The notes below the pieces were generated by a model, which saw only the letters and a list, made by a program, of their open reading frames with translations, was not told where the DNA came from and did no database searches. From Cutaneotrichosporon cavernicola (lineage: Eukaryota > Basidiomycota > Tremellomycetes > Trichosporonales > Trichosporonaceae): a DNA stretch of 64,000 nucleotides. Below are positions 43,549 through 56,169 of this stretch, one piece after another (the first letter of the stretch is position 1; each line of letters starts with the position of its first letter). A program made the position numbers and the translations under genes. The DNA lies in the NCBI RefSeq assembly GCF_030864355.1, contig NC_083398.1:496001-560000 (forward strand), in the 5' to 3' direction.

Positions 43549-45843
43549 GTGTGGGGGACAGGTATGCAAGAGGTGTGCAGTTTAGTAGGGCGCTGGGTGA
43601 TGGCGCGACGGCGATGTTCATTGTGCGCGCATGTGATGGCGCACGGCCTATTGTCCTCCCCCGACCTGCCACAGCCAACAATACTTGTCTTGACTTAAAA
43701 GCCACAGATCAACAACACTTTATGGCGGCGACGATGTGGCGCCACTCACAGTTTGATCCATGATCGACATATGTTTCGTGCCACACAGGTACTGCCACTT
43801 TCCATAGGGCATCATTCCTCTGATCGACTCTCGCGACATCCCCTCGCCCAATCGTACGCCAGGGTGTTTGGCACGGCGCCAAGTCAAACTCGAGCTTATC
43901 GGCTTCGCCGGGACCTGCGCTGTCCACGTGTTTGTTTCAGGAACTATATGTTGTTTAGAGTGAATGGACGTTGCATCGAATACCGTTGACGTGCGCGTCG
44001 TTTAAGAGATTGAGTAACGACGAGTCCTACAACAATGTACAGGATCCAGAGTCTGGAAGCAAATACATGTCGTACATAGAGTTACGATGGAAGACAACAG
44101 GGATGCGATGCTTTGGTGGGATAGGTAGATCATTCGCGAGCAGAGCACCGTTTACTGACCCTTGAAAGGATATACCCTCGTGTGCCGCACTCGAGCCACT
44201 ATCGATGATCGTAGCCTTGTGGTCCGCATACGATGCTGGAACGAGTGGGCTCCTCGATGCGGAAGGGAGACTCCACTCGACAATTACCACTTTGTGATCT
44301 GCGTACGAACCAGGCCCCGCGAGCGCAGCACTGACCATTGTTGTTAACCCTACATGTGTTCGCAAAGTCACGTGCGCCACGATGGCACGGAGGAATGGAG
44401 AAAACCTTATTCTCTTTAATGACCCATCGAATGCCCTGACTCATGGAACGCGAACATTTAGTCCGCAATTTACGGAGTTTTGAGGACTAACCTAACCACT
44501 GTAACCTGTTGCCGAAAGGTGGTTCAACAAACACCAGCACCCCTTCTTCAGCACACTCCCACTAGGGGATAGAGACTTGTCGACGCCTCCCCGAATAACG
44601 GGCAGCCGCTTCCGGCGCGCGGAACACCTCGAGCAGCTCCCTTGTGTGCATCTGTTATTCTCAATCCTCATCTCACATCCTCTACACAACGTGGCTTTAG
44701 GACATGCCTAATCCATGAACGGCGCAAAGGCGGACGGTGTTGCCAACGGCTATCTCCGGTGAGTGCCGAAATCCTGCCAGTTCCAGTGGGCACCTCCTAC
44801 GACATTTGCAACAGCAGTGGGGCGGAGAGAAGAGCGTGTGTCGTGGATAGGTAGTATTCACCGATAGTCAGTTTCCTCGAGACCGGCGGGAGGTGGATAT
44901 ACTTCCATTGTTGCCGTATTGACTGGGTGACAAGGTGATACATACGTTGGAACTATATTGTAATAGCGAACACTATGTATATATGTTACTAGATATCACG
45001 CGACTGTGACGAGTCCTCGTTACTGAGGAACGACCCGTCGCAATCAAAGAACGACCCGTCGTCGTAGTGAATTGGTTCAGCATTCCTGTCCACGACCCAC
45101 GCCCTTTCTCCGGGTGCCCGGCACGTGCACCCAGTTGGTCAATGAGGACAGCCAAGTCGGTCAGGAACCCGAATTGAATGTGTTTCCAGGCACCACGGAA
45201 GCAGTGTTAGTAAACGTACTTGCGTCGTTTCGGTTGTGGCGGAATGGCGACGTCCGACAACAAGTGCCCGTGAGGGTACACCGGACTCTGCATACTGGAG
45301 AGTACGATATTGCACGGTGGCTTGGATGTCTGGATTCGGACTACTAAAACAGTGGAGTTTTGTTGTATTATTGACAATATTCCAGAGCAATATCATGGAA
45401 TAGTATATATTCACCACAACCCTACATCGGAACTCCCAGCGTACCGGTGGGAGTGGCTGTTACAAGTATCATAGACAGCGAGATATAGTGCTCTTTGCCA
45501 CGTCGAGTTGAGGGCTCACGACCGGCACGACCGGTTAAGCCCTTGAATCGTCCTCGAGGTAAATCCCAAATCCCACAGCACCAGCTACAATCGTGACTTG
45601 AAGCTTATTAGCCGTCAATGAGGGCAGTACGAAACAGCCCTTTAGTCCCTTACCCCGCCATGTCCGTCATTTCCGGAGTCTGGCCCAAGTCAAGAATCCG
45701 GTTTTTGCCGAATTGGCATCGCCATGTCACATTCAAATGGGACGCGACGCGAGCAACTGACTGGCTTTTGGATACACACTCTATGAGCTGGGACTCTACT
45801 GTACTGTCTGAACGCGATCGTCCCACCCGTTTCCCGTCTTGTT
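43549..45843. other. 2.3-kb gene-poor region
   Basis: No intron-containing gene, RNA gene or transposon domain is recognisable on either strand. It has lower GC than its flanks. It includes a 117-codon minus-strand frame at 44027-44380 with a repeated SYADHK peptide, and two copies of GAACGACCCGTCG near 45029 and 45050. It may be a decayed element, but there are no terminal repeats I can see. Confidence 0.5.
44228..44310 (-). repeat. Imperfect in-frame repeat encoding SYADHK
   Basis: Two diverged ~20-bp words 72 bp apart encode SYADHKVVIVEW and SYADHKATIIDS in the same minus-strand frame. Differences are mainly at third codon positions, which hints at past coding constraint. Confidence 0.5.
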
Positions 45844-48800
45844 TTACTCCTTCTTCTCCTTGAGCCCGCTGGCCAGCCCCTCGCACGTACCCTTGGCGTC
45901 GCCGAAGAGCATCTTCGTGTTCGGGTAATAGAAGAGCGGGTTGGGCACCTCGGCGTAGCCTGGGTTCAGCTGTGTCTAGGCAGGGCAAGAGGCGTGTCAC
46001 CAGGCACACCCGGGTGAGCCGCCGGCGTTTGGTTCCTCTCCAGAAGAGGCTCGGTTCCTTGGACGGCGGTACTCATGCACTTTACTCACCCGCACTCATC
46101 CCGCGTTTCATCACGACAACGTTCTTCGCGTTCCACACCTGCAGCACTGGCATGCCTGCGATAGGCGAGTCGGGCTCGAGGGCAATGGGGTTGACCGTGT
46201 CGTTGGCGCCGATCACAAGGACCGTGTCGACGTCTCCAAAGTCGTCATTAATCTCATCCATCTCGAGCACGACTGCTGTCAGCACCCTGCCTCGAACGCC
46301 ACGCGTCTAGGGCCGACGGCACAAGACAACGGCGCGCAACCGCTCTCCAAGCTCTCCGACCCATGCTTCTATTCAGAGAGTGACAGAGGATGGTAAGCGA
46401 GGCATCAGCAGGCTTGAGCGCGCCAGAGGAGCGTCAGTCACCATCAACTCACTGTCGTAGGGGACACCCGCCTCGGCGAGGAGCACGTTACACTGGCCCG
46501 GCATACGGCCCGCAACGGGGTGGATGCCGAAGCGCACTTCCTTGCCAGCGGCGCGAAGCTCATTCACCATCTCGGCGATCGAGTACTGCGCCTTGGCGAC
46601 AGCCATGCCGTAGCCGGGGACGATGACCACGCTGTCTGAGTCCTTCAGCGCCTCGACAGTGTCCTCAATCGTGGTCTTGGAGACCGTCAGGCCCTTGGTC
46701 GTGTCTAAGATCAGCTATGTCCAACGAACACACAGCTCGGCAAGTTACGCACCGGTCGTGGACGTCGTGGTTCCGATGCCGCCGAAGATGACGTTGGCCA
46801 GCGAGCGGTTCATCGCCTTACACTATCGTCAGCTACACCTCCTATATGTGAGCTCACCATGATGTACGACAGGATGGAGCCGGACGCGCCAATCAGCGAG
46901 CCGACAGACGTGAGGAGCATGTTGTCGAGCATGAAGCCCTCGGCGACGAGGGCGAATCCAGAGTACGCGTTCAGAACGGTGACGAGGACGGGCATGTCAG
47001 CGCCACCGATCGCTGCCGAGGTTGTCCAGCCCTGCAGGAAGCTGAGGAAGGTGTTGCCCAACAGGCAGCCGGCTGCGATAGCGGGCACGCCCGCGCCCAT
47101 GGTAACAAAGGTGCCCATCGCTGCGAGGTTGGTGCCAATGATACCGGCGTTCATGATATGGCGACCGGGGAGAATCATGGGCTTCGAGCCCATCCGTCCA
47201 GCGAGCTTGGCGTACGCGACGATCGAGCCGGTGAAGGTGATGCCACCAATCAGGACGCCGAGGTAGGCGGCAGTGAGGCCCAGGGTGGTTGACGCGTGCT
47301 CGCTTCCCTGCAGCACGACAGCTGCGGAGGTCATGACGGCCGCGAGACCGACCACCGAATGCAACGCCGCGACAGTCTGGGGAAGAGCCATGGGAGAGAC
47401 ACGGCGGCCAATGGCGAGGCCTGCGCCGCCACCAATGGCGGTGAGCATGCCAACCTGCATGAGCTGCTCCTTGGTGAAGCCGACGGCGAGGACCGCAGTG
47501 AGCATGCCGACGAAGACGCCCAGGATGCCGAGAGAGTTACCAAGGCGGGCAGTAGCCTGGTGTCAGGTGGAACAGATGGCCGGAGTGCCAATGACACGCC
47601 ATCATGGTTCACTCACCTGCGAGCTGAGACCAGTCAGAGCACCAATGCTGAGGAACGTCGCAATGGTGTAGCCGGCCTGCACGAGGCCGTCCTGACCCGA
47701 CTGCCAAGCCCACAGAATACCCGCCGCAAAGAGTACCGCCGGCACACCGTAAAGCCACGCGTAGTCTGGTGGGTCACCAGGACGGCGGAACAGGTCGAGC
47801 ATGCGCTTGGTGGTCAGGAAACCGCCGAAGATGTCTACCGTTAACCAAGGACGGCGGGGCAAGATTTACTCAGGTTAGCCAGGAGGACGGACGCCGCGCC
47901 AAGGTACTCGGGGAACGTGGTCGGGACGTAGCCGCCGCCGATGGCGTAGAGGCCACCGACACCGACAAGACCGGAAAGAGCGTTGGTAACAGCTAGTTGT
48001 CAGAGGAGGTACATGGCCTCAACGCACACATGAGGGGAGAGTGAAGAGCCGGGGTGACATTCCAGACCGCGTTGAAGCCGACAAGGCCGGCCAGACCGAA
48101 GGTGTTGAAGTTAAGCATGAACGCCGGACCAGTGAGCTTGCCGAGGGCGAGTGTGCCGCCGACCGCGCCCGTCGTCATACCGACGGTGCTCACAGCCTTC
48201 TGCCACGGCGTTTTCTCGATCTTGGGCTCTTCAACCCTGGGCGCGGGCTTTTTCGGAGCAACGGCCGCGGCGGGGGCGGTTGTCGACTGCGGCGCAGGCC
48301 ACATTACCTCCTTGTTGTACGTGACGAGGGCGCCGCGCACAACTTCATCCTTAAGGTTGACGTTGAAGCGGCCCTCGCCGCCGATCTCCAGGAGGAACTG
48401 GTGTCAGCTGTCACCTAGTGAGTGGCCAGCTATGCATACCTTGGTGATGTTGTTTGAGTAGAGGGTTGAGGACTGGGTCGGGAGACGCGATGGGAGGTCG
48501 GTGTAGCCGAGGATGGTCACGCCATTGGGAGTCACGACCTTCTCGCCTGGCTTGGTGAGCACACAGTTACCGCCAGTCTCGCCGGCGAGATCGACGATGA
48601 CCGACCCAGCTGCTGTTAGCGACAGCGTAACCTCATGGTCTCACGCTTCATAGCCCCGACATGGTTCTCGAAGAGAAGCTTGGGAGCTGGCCGCCCCGCT
48701 GAGGATCAGTTTCGATGCACAAAGACGAACGCACGGATCAGAGCAGTGGTGATGATGATGTCAACATCCCGAGCCTGCTGGAGGAACAGGGCCATTTCAG

Positions 48801-49776
48801 CGTCGAGGAAAGCCTTCTGTCAGTCATCCCGATCGCCATAACTCACCTTGGACATCTCCTTTGCGTATCCGCCGGTACCCGAGCCATCCTCATCGATCTC
48901 GACCGTAAGGAACTCGGCGCCGAGCGACTCGACCTGCTCCTTAACCACGGGGCGCGTGTCGAAGCCACGCACGATGGCGCCCATGCGGCGCGCAGTCGAA
49001 ATGGCTGACAAACCGGCGACACCACCGCCGATGACAAGGACCTTGGCAGGGGGAATCTTTCCGGCAGCAGTCACCTGACCCGTGAAGAAGCGCCCAAACT
49101 CGTTACCTGCCTCTAGCACGGCGCGGTATCCGGCCGTATTGGCCATCGAGCTCAGAGCGTCAAAGGTCTGGGCGCGCGATGTGCGCGGGATCGCGTCCAT
49201 CGCGAATGAGTTGACTCCGCCCTTACGCAGCCCCTCGACGAGATCCTTGTTCACGGCTGGGTAGAGGAAGGAGATGAGTGTCGAGTCTGCGGAGAGCGCG
49301 GCGACCTGCTCGAGTGTTGGCGGGCGCACCTTGAGCGTGATGTCGGCCTTGATCTCGTCGGCAATCACGGCGCCAGCCGCGGCGTACGCATCGTCGGGGA
49401 AGTTGGCCCCCACGCCAGAGCCGCGTTGGACGAGCACGCGCCCAAAGCCCTTCTTGAGGAGTGTTGCGACGCCGGCGGGCGTCACAGCCACACGGTTCTC
49501 GGAAGGGTATGTCTCGCGCGGGATGCCGACGGTGAGGTCCTGGTATGGGATACCAGGAGCTTGCTCGGTAGCCTCGTTGTGAAGCACCGAGGAGCGGTGC
49601 AGGCTCCGTTTTGCTTTGGTCAGTTCAGTTGCAGCCCACGATGCGCTGTTCCTGTTCACATCTCGCACCACCTACCTGCAAAGGCCAGCTGCCGCACCGG
49701 AGCTGGGGATAAGCAAGGCCAAAGGAATGGACGTACCGAGCCGGATGCGCCTACAATCGGCGCCCACGGCTTGCAT
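45844..49776 (-). CDS. NNT: Mitochondrial proton-translocating NAD(P) transhydrogenase, about 1,050 aa, about 13 exons
   Basis: Inner-membrane enzyme that uses the proton gradient to reduce NADP+ with NADH. The first exon (49737-49776) plus the start of the second (48847-49613) give an Arg/Ser-rich presequence ([20 protein letters not shown]), then domain [69 protein letters not shown]. Domain II is a set of about 12-14 hydrophobic segments ([54 protein letters not shown]). Domain III ends the protein with NADP-site marks [49 protein letters not shown] and [17 protein letters not shown]. The single-chain order I-II-III is the animal/protist type rather than the split bacterial one. Further exon edges confirmed: 48735-48816, 48645-48698, 48440-48609. 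Confidence 0.93.
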
Positions 49777-50764
49777 GGTGAGGATGATGGAAGGGGTAGT
49801 GGGCAGGTGGAGAGAGATAGAGACTGAGAATGACGACGAGTGCCAACAAAGTTGTGGGGGGACAAGTATCAGTGTGTGTGACAGGCGTCAGATCAGCGGT
49901 CGAGATTATCGGACAACCCCGACCGACACTCATCCAAACGCGGGGCACCAAACAAACCCCAACGTCACGTGAACAAGGAATGACGAATATGACCTCTTGG
50001 CCGTTCTTGGCCTTGATGGGCAAACTACAGCCTACCACGTCCATCGCTCTGCACTCAAACACAGTCCCAGCTGCCCACGACTGTTGATTGTTGCCACAAC
50101 GACTTTGCTAACAGAAACGAGCGACGACGGAACGTTCCGCACAGCCGTGGAATTTGTTGGTGAGTCGCGTGGTTGCCCTGAGCCACAAAGGCGAGGACGG
50201 GCGAGCGAGCCGGTTCATCGGAGCCCCGTCGTGAACAAGCCATCGCAGGCGAACCAGACAGCCGAAGCTGTCCTTGACGTGACAGCTCGTGGTCACAGGT
50301 CAAAGTTGGTAAGAGATCATCTCATCGCCACCAAGGCGTCTGGGATTAAGGCATGAGGCCCAACGGGCGAACCAAACAACCACACCAGGTGCCTGCGCCC
50401 TCACATGCCGCCGACGCACCAACACCAAAGTAACCACACGCCCGACATACGCGTCATTATGCTTGTTGCGCTCAATGCGACTTGCGGAACAAGTTGTAGC
50501 TTTCCGCTCCAAGTTTGCTTGGCCGCAAAGTTGGCATTAAGCATGGATGGTTGCCACGCTACTGCTTGGCCCACTTGAATCTTCAACATTGACGAAGATG
50601 CTTCCGCTGACCTCCACCTGGTGTTGCAAGGATCACCTATGACCTCAACTGGTTCATTCCATTCCCACCTCTTATGACATTTCACTTCTTCTGTCCATCA
50701 ACAGTCCACATCAACTATCATCCACTTTTACACCCTCTCAATAGATCAATAACCTTCCACAGTG
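49777..50764. promoter_or_regulatory. 988-bp divergent intergenic region
   Basis: Lies between the starts of the transhydrogenase and the DUF4211-type gene, so it holds both promoters. The last ~120 bp before 50765 are pyrimidine-rich. A CACGTG-less CACGTGA-type word (gtcacgtgaac) occurs at about 49965. No gene recognised. Confidence 0.4.
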
Positions 50765-52815
50765 ATGCCACGTGGGCGATGCTCCACGAACTCACCAAGC
50801 TACGTCGAGATTTCGGACCGCAGCAAGGGCAGCGACGGTGATGTCGCTGAGATCTTCTCTCCTATCAAGCGCAGTACGCGCACCCGCAACAACCAGAGCA
50901 ACGAGGTGTCGGCGCGACCAGTTCGCTCGACGCGCGTGACAAAAATCATGCGCGACTCGGGGTCAGATGTCGAGTTCGTGGGGGAGTCACCCGCCCCGAG
51001 CAGACGAGTGTCAAGTCAGCCTTCCCCAGCTAGCATCCCAGCCAAGAGGACTAAACCAGGACCGACCTTCCTTGGCGTCTACATACCCAAGTAAGTCCCC
51101 CAAGCCGCTGGGGAACTAATGATAGGTTGAGACCGTCGCAGGAGATGATCCGCGAGTTCCGAGACAAGCAGGCTGCGGCTGCTTTGGCAGCGGCGAACGA
51201 CGACGACGTCGCTTCATCTGTCCAGAGGGACAGGTCCGCCATCTTGCAGTTGGAATCTAGCGTGGAGGATGAGGATGAAATCGACAACGACCTATATGCC
51301 GCGCTCAAGCGCTCTACGGTCTCGAACGGGGGCACGCGGGGCCCGACGCCTGCCAAATCGAGACCGTCAAAGAAGACGACGAGGCGGTCGCTTAAGTCTG
51401 ACTCGACGGACGATGATGTGTCCCACAGAAAACGCAAGGGGAAGCAACGACGCCGCCACTCCGACTCGGGCGAGCTCCCCCGGTGCAAAGCTACAGTAAG
51501 CCGCAGGCGCGATTTGGAGGACTCGGAATCAGATGTTGCCTTACGACGCAAACGCGAGAAAGATGGAGAGCGAAGGCGAAAACGTCGTCGCGACTCTGAC
51601 GACGACACCCAGGACGAGGGACTGGACGAGATCGAGCTTGACGAACCTGAGCGCTTCAAGACCAAGTCGCGGCTGCGCAAGGTTAAGAAGAACGCATTCC
51701 AGGAGCGCCTGGGTAGCCTCCAGAAGAAGCGACGTGGGAAGGTCTTCGGCGCGAAAACGGAGAGTTCAAGCGAGGAGGAGAGCTCGAGCGACACTGACAA
51801 CGACCGGCGCCGTAGACGCGCTGGGCCGAGCAAGAATCGCAAGTCGACATCGCAGTGGAAGTATGTCCAGGACGACCTGAGCGACTTCATCGCGAGCGAC
51901 GACGATATCGATGGTGCACCAGTGCCGCGCGGTCGGGGTCGAGGTCGCGACCATGTCGACCTCGAAGCGTTCACATTCAAGCGCGAGACACCGGAGTACA
52001 AGTTCAAAGTCGTGTTCCGGTACCTCCTGGTTCTCGTCATACAGGGGCCTGGCGCGCTCCTTCCATTGAATGGGAAGAACGACCAGTATTATGGTCGCTT
52101 CCTGCGCAACTTGCGCGACCAGATGAGTGGTATCAAGAGCAGCATTTCGAGCGTGCTGTGGCGCTCCGAGTTCGTCAAGGTGCTCAAGAAGTATCCGCAG
52201 TGGAGACAGGCGCGCCTCGAGGAGGAAGAGGACCACTGCGAAGCATGCAACCGCTCCAAACAGGCATGTCGCCACGAAGCGTGGCTACGCGGTTCTCCCT
52301 ACCATCCCGAGAAGCACGAGGATGTGTACGACATTGAACGTGCCGAACAGCTCTCGGCCCAGCGCCGCCGACGGCGGAAGTACAAGAAGCTCGGGAAGGA
52401 ATACAGCAGTGATTCAGATGACCTGCGCGAAATCGGCGCTCTTGGGGCAACTTGCCTCACACGTACCAACCTGTGGCATGAGCTGCACCACTGGGAGCAC
52501 AGACTTTACACCGACGTCCGTCAGTACTACCACGACCTGCTGCGGGCGAAGGACGACGCTGTGGAGACGGACAGCGACAGCCTGCTGAGCGCAGCGTCCG
52601 ACGCCACGGCTGGCGCGAAAGCTGACCTCAAGCGCCGCAGGGCAATCAGCCAACGCCGCGTCGCTGACCTCAAGACGCGCCGCCTGCCGCGAGACGCCGA
52701 GGATATCGATGAGGTCACGGAATGGATGGACCGGCAGGGGTACCAGAAGGACGCGATGCGGTACCTCACACGATTAGTGGACCGCGCGCGGGATCTGGAC
52801 AGTGTCAGGCGTTGA
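50765..52815 (+). CDS. DUF4211-type nuclear protein with large charged region, 671 aa
   Basis: Exons 50765-51090 and 51126-52815 join in phase (35-nt intron). The N-terminal ~330 residues are highly charged and disordered, with Ser-Asp/Glu clusters and strong basic runs (HRKRKGKQRRRH, KREKDGERRRKRRRD) typical of nuclear proteins. The C-terminal part fits the fungal DUF4211 domain: DDLSDFIASDDD leading in, a helical region FKVVFRYLLVLVIQGPGALL and the putative metal-binding pattern CEACNRSKQACRHEAWLRG then SPYHPEKHED. The pattern has two closely spaced Cys, a third Cys and His, consistent with a small zinc site. Chromatin-related function is suspected for the family but not established. The start is the ATG at 50765; a GTG codon precedes it. 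Confidence 0.8.
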
Positions 52816-53109
52816 TCGCCATGTGTGCATGCCGATGTTTCTTAGGCAATGAACTATAAATCATATGTGCTTTGTGTAAACCGATCTCGTGATGAGATTG
52901 TTATTGTGGAATTACCTAATTGCCTAATTGCATAATGGGATGCATAAATGCTTGGCACCGCATTACTTTGGACCAAACAGATGAGTGGTCCTTGGGTGAG
53001 GTCATCCAACCAACTCCAGAGTAGCCAACGATGATGCTTGCCTCACATCCACCACATCCGCCACTTCAACATCTCCAACATCTCAACCCCTCCACCCGCC
53101 ATATCCGCC

Positions 53110-54466
53110 ATGCCCTGGCAGTTCGACAACTCTGGCGGCCGCCGCTCAGTCAACGAACAGCCTGTCCCTCCCTACTCGAACACGATCCGATCCCCCACCA
53201 TCCCTGTACCTGGCAACCCTCTACGTCAGGTTGCTCAGCAACATCCCGTGTTGCACTACTTTGATTCCCGGAACGAGTTCCATGTCCCACGGCACGAGTC
53301 CTATGTTCCACCGAACGATTCTTATGTTCTACGGAACGGGTCCTATGTTTTCATGCCGCCGCCGCATACAATTGCCGATGAACCAACGACAGTCCCCGAC
53401 CCGCCCACGACAAACCCCATCACCCCACCGCCGAGCAACCCACCGGCCCCGAGGACGGACGAGCCTACCGCACCCCCGAGCGTGACCCAGCACAGCCCCG
53501 TCAATAGGGCGCTGCCTACTCTCCCGCTCCTTCCGGCGGTATCTCCACTGCCCACTCAGCCTCCTGCCCAACAACCCTCACCGCCACAGCAGGTGTCTCC
53601 ACCCCAAGTGCCGTCACCCGTTGCTGCTCCTCCATCGCCACCCGCTGCTGCTCCACCACCGCCATCCATTGTCGCTCCGTTACCGTCGCCACCGCCAGTT
53701 GTCGTTCCAGCGTCTGCCCGGCTGCCAGTCAGCCCTGCATCGGCCCCAGATTCCCCAAGCGCCGATGAAGAGGAGATCACTGACGATGACGTGTGGAAGA
53801 ACGGCGATTTTGAAGTCACCTCGAGCGACAACGTGCGCTTCCTGGTCCCCTCATTCCATCTCTACTCCGCCAGGTAAGCCTCCGCCAAACGCTGCTAACT
53901 CCAGCGCCGTCTTCCGAGACATGTATGGCCTGAACCCCGACGCGGAGCGCAAAGTGACCCTGATCGACCCAGACTTCGAGAACGCCAAGACATTCCGCCT
54001 TTTTCTCCAGCTCGCCACGAGCGGCCACTTCGCTGACACGCCGGCATATAACACATGCTCAGGTGCAAACGAACTCCTCGCCCTGCTCGACTTCACGAAG
54101 AAGTGGGAGGCCGAGCCTACCCGCAACTCGCTGTGGTACATCCTGTCCAACGACCGCAATACCGCCAACTGCGGCATGTGGACGTTCAAGGTCGCAGCGC
54201 ACTGGGAACAGGCGGCGCTGTGTGTGTCTCTCATCCGCGCGCGGCCGCTGACGACGTGGGCGGCTAGCGGGAACGCACTCACCAACGGCACGGACAAGGC
54301 GAGCGTGTACGACGCGTATCACTGGCCGCATGCACTTGTGAAGGACATGCCGCAGAAGTACATGTGGGCGCTGGGACGGGCATACGGGGGCTCGATTAAC
54401 AAGACGGGCGGCCTGGAGGCGCACCTCGCCAACGAGTTCGAGAAGTTCTTGAAGGCAGCAGGATAG
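53110..54466 (+). CDS. BTB/POZ-like protein 1 of a four-gene array, Pro-rich N-terminus, 441 aa
   Basis: Exons 53110-53873 and 53905-54466 (31-nt intron) close in phase. The N-terminal ~220 residues are Pro/Ser/Ala-rich with degenerate short repeats (FHVPRHESYVPPNDSYVL-type units). The BTB-like domain begins at DDDVWKNGDFEVTSSDNVRF and continues through the splice into AVFRDMYGLNPDAERKV, DPDFENAKTFRLFLQLA and ANELLALLDFTKKWEA. The C-terminal ~120 residues (AAHWEQAALCVSLIRA, MPQKYMWALGRAYGG) are shared with the next three genes. In this type of fungal BTB protein the intron sits at the same place (after the first ~30 residues of the domain). Start: the ATG at 53110; the frame is open upstream to 53038. 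Confidence 0.78.
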
Positions 54467-54962
54467 AGGGTCAGTCGGCGTGGGACGCGGTGCTAATGGC
54501 AAGGTCATGTTCTCCACCACTGATAGCAAAGCCCAGGTCACCCAGACGTCATCTCATGCATCTCACGCACAAGCCTCGAACCGACAGCCCGATGTGCAGC
54601 CCTATGGTGAGATTGTACTCGACACCCTTTGCTTGAGGCTTGGCAGCTGATTCCAGATACCTCGTGATTACTCCTCGCACGATATCTCGCTCCACTCATC
54701 GACAAGCCCATTCTGTATAGCTCCTACCGCATGTGACTTGCAGTGACAGTGTTAATGATGGCTAGGAGCTGCGCCATCTGGGACTAGTTGTCCTTCAGTG
54801 AAATGGGATGTCACCCACTCGCAATGATGTAGCAGCGGCCCGTGCGCCCCGCACGCGCCTTCAAGCTCGTCGCATGTTCATCACACTAAAGGTGTCTCCC
54901 TTTCATCTTCTCCATTCTCCTGATACACTCCTCCCCAACCTTGCTTTCACTGGTTATCGGCC
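54467..54962. other. Intergenic region between BTB-like genes 1 and 2
   Basis: 496 bp on the way from one plus-strand BTB-like gene to the next. No gene recognised; presumed 3' end and promoter. Confidence 0.4.
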
Positions 54963-55793
54963 ATGCCAACCAAGAGGACCAAGAACTGGAAGCATTACTT
55001 CCCAACGCTCCAACAACCCCTCTCTTCCCCTGACGACGAGGGCATCACCAACGACCCAACCTGGAGGAAGGGCGACTTCGAGATCATCTCCTCGGACGCC
55101 GTCCGCTTCCTTGTCGATTCTCACCGCCTTGAATACAGGTGAGGCCCGAGAAGGCAAGCCGCGCAGACTGACCACAGCTCCGCCTTCCACGCCGCCATCC
55201 ACGCTCACCTCGGCACTGCGATCCTAACCGACGCCGTCATCGAGAAGGCACCCACCGTCAAGGCGTTCCTCTCTCTGGCCACCCACACCCTCTCCATTCC
55301 CCCTTCATGTATAGGCCTACGCGAACTCCTGGCCTTCCTAACGAAATGGGGCGCTACTTCTCTCCTCCCACGTTTCTGGAGCGCCCTCGAATCCGCCATC
55401 CGCTCCCGCAAGGTGTGGGCGCCATGGGCCTTCCAGACCGCCGCCTTCGGGGATAACGCAGCGCTCTGCGACCTGGTCTTGCGGATCGAGGCACACAATC
55501 TTTGGGCGCAGGGAATTGGGACCGGAACCCCAGGCAAGAGCGTATGGGACCCGGACCATTGGCCTACAAGATTCCTCGTCACGCCACCCATGTACTTGAG
55601 GGCACTGGAGCGCGCGTGGGAGAGCACCGTTAAGATGGGAGGAGTGGAGAGTATTGCCGATGTCGAAGGGTTGGCTGGGGAGTTCGCCCGGTTTCTCGCC
55701 ATCGCCAAGTCTCCTTGTGAGTCGTCGTGTGGAAGGCTGATGGTAGCGATGGCGCTGCATGTGCACCACCATACCGAGAAGGATTCTGGATGA
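54963..55793 (+). CDS. BTB/POZ-like protein 2, 263 aa
   Basis: Exons 54963-55138 and 55178-55793 close in phase. A short N-terminus (MPTKRTKNWKHYFP) leads straight into the domain: DPTWRKGDFEIISSDAVRFL, then SSAFHAAIHAHLG, APTVKAFLSLATHTL and LRELLAFLTKWGA. The shared C-terminal part follows: AFQTAAFGDNAALCDLVLRI, WDPDHWPTRFLVTPPMYLRA. The intron position equals that in the other members. A second possible intron at 55717-55746 (30 nt, donor GTGAGT, acceptor GTAG) is in frame and stop-free, so the C-terminal end may be 10 residues shorter. Function unknown; BTB domains usually mediate dimerisation or cullin-3 binding. Confidence 0.75.
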
Positions 55794-56169
55794 GGTGTCG
55801 CGGTCGATGTGAGTTGCCATCACAAACAGACTGAGTTCAGACACTCGCGAGTTTGGTTAGACTCTCCTGTACAAGCATTCTGTATCGATGTTGGTGACAT
55901 CCTCCATCGATTTCTTGCGGTGGCGCCAAACGGAGGGCTTTGGGCACGTCCATGGATGATTCACGTCATGGCGATCATCCCCACGCTCCCAGATGTGACG
56001 GGCATACACAGTCCAGAGTCCAATCACCCATGAGCAACCTTTCTCGCATCAACACCAGACTCAAAATCAGCTTCTTCCTTCTATTGTTACCTTTTGTCAT
56101 CTCTTCGTCTCTCATTCTCCAATCTACCTCCTTTACCTTCCTTGACTCTCTCAGCACTGAACAACTACC
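55794..56169. other. Intergenic region between BTB-like genes 2 and 3
   Basis: 376 bp; pyrimidine-rich towards the start of BTB-like gene 3, consistent with a promoter or leader. No gene recognised. Confidence 0.4.

Noticed and set aside
51051..52040. 329-codon open frame on the minus strand, Ser/Arg-rich
   Set aside because: It is exactly antisense to the charged, Ser/Asp/Lys-rich exon of the DUF4211-type gene; codon bias on the plus strand produces it. No splice-linked continuation.
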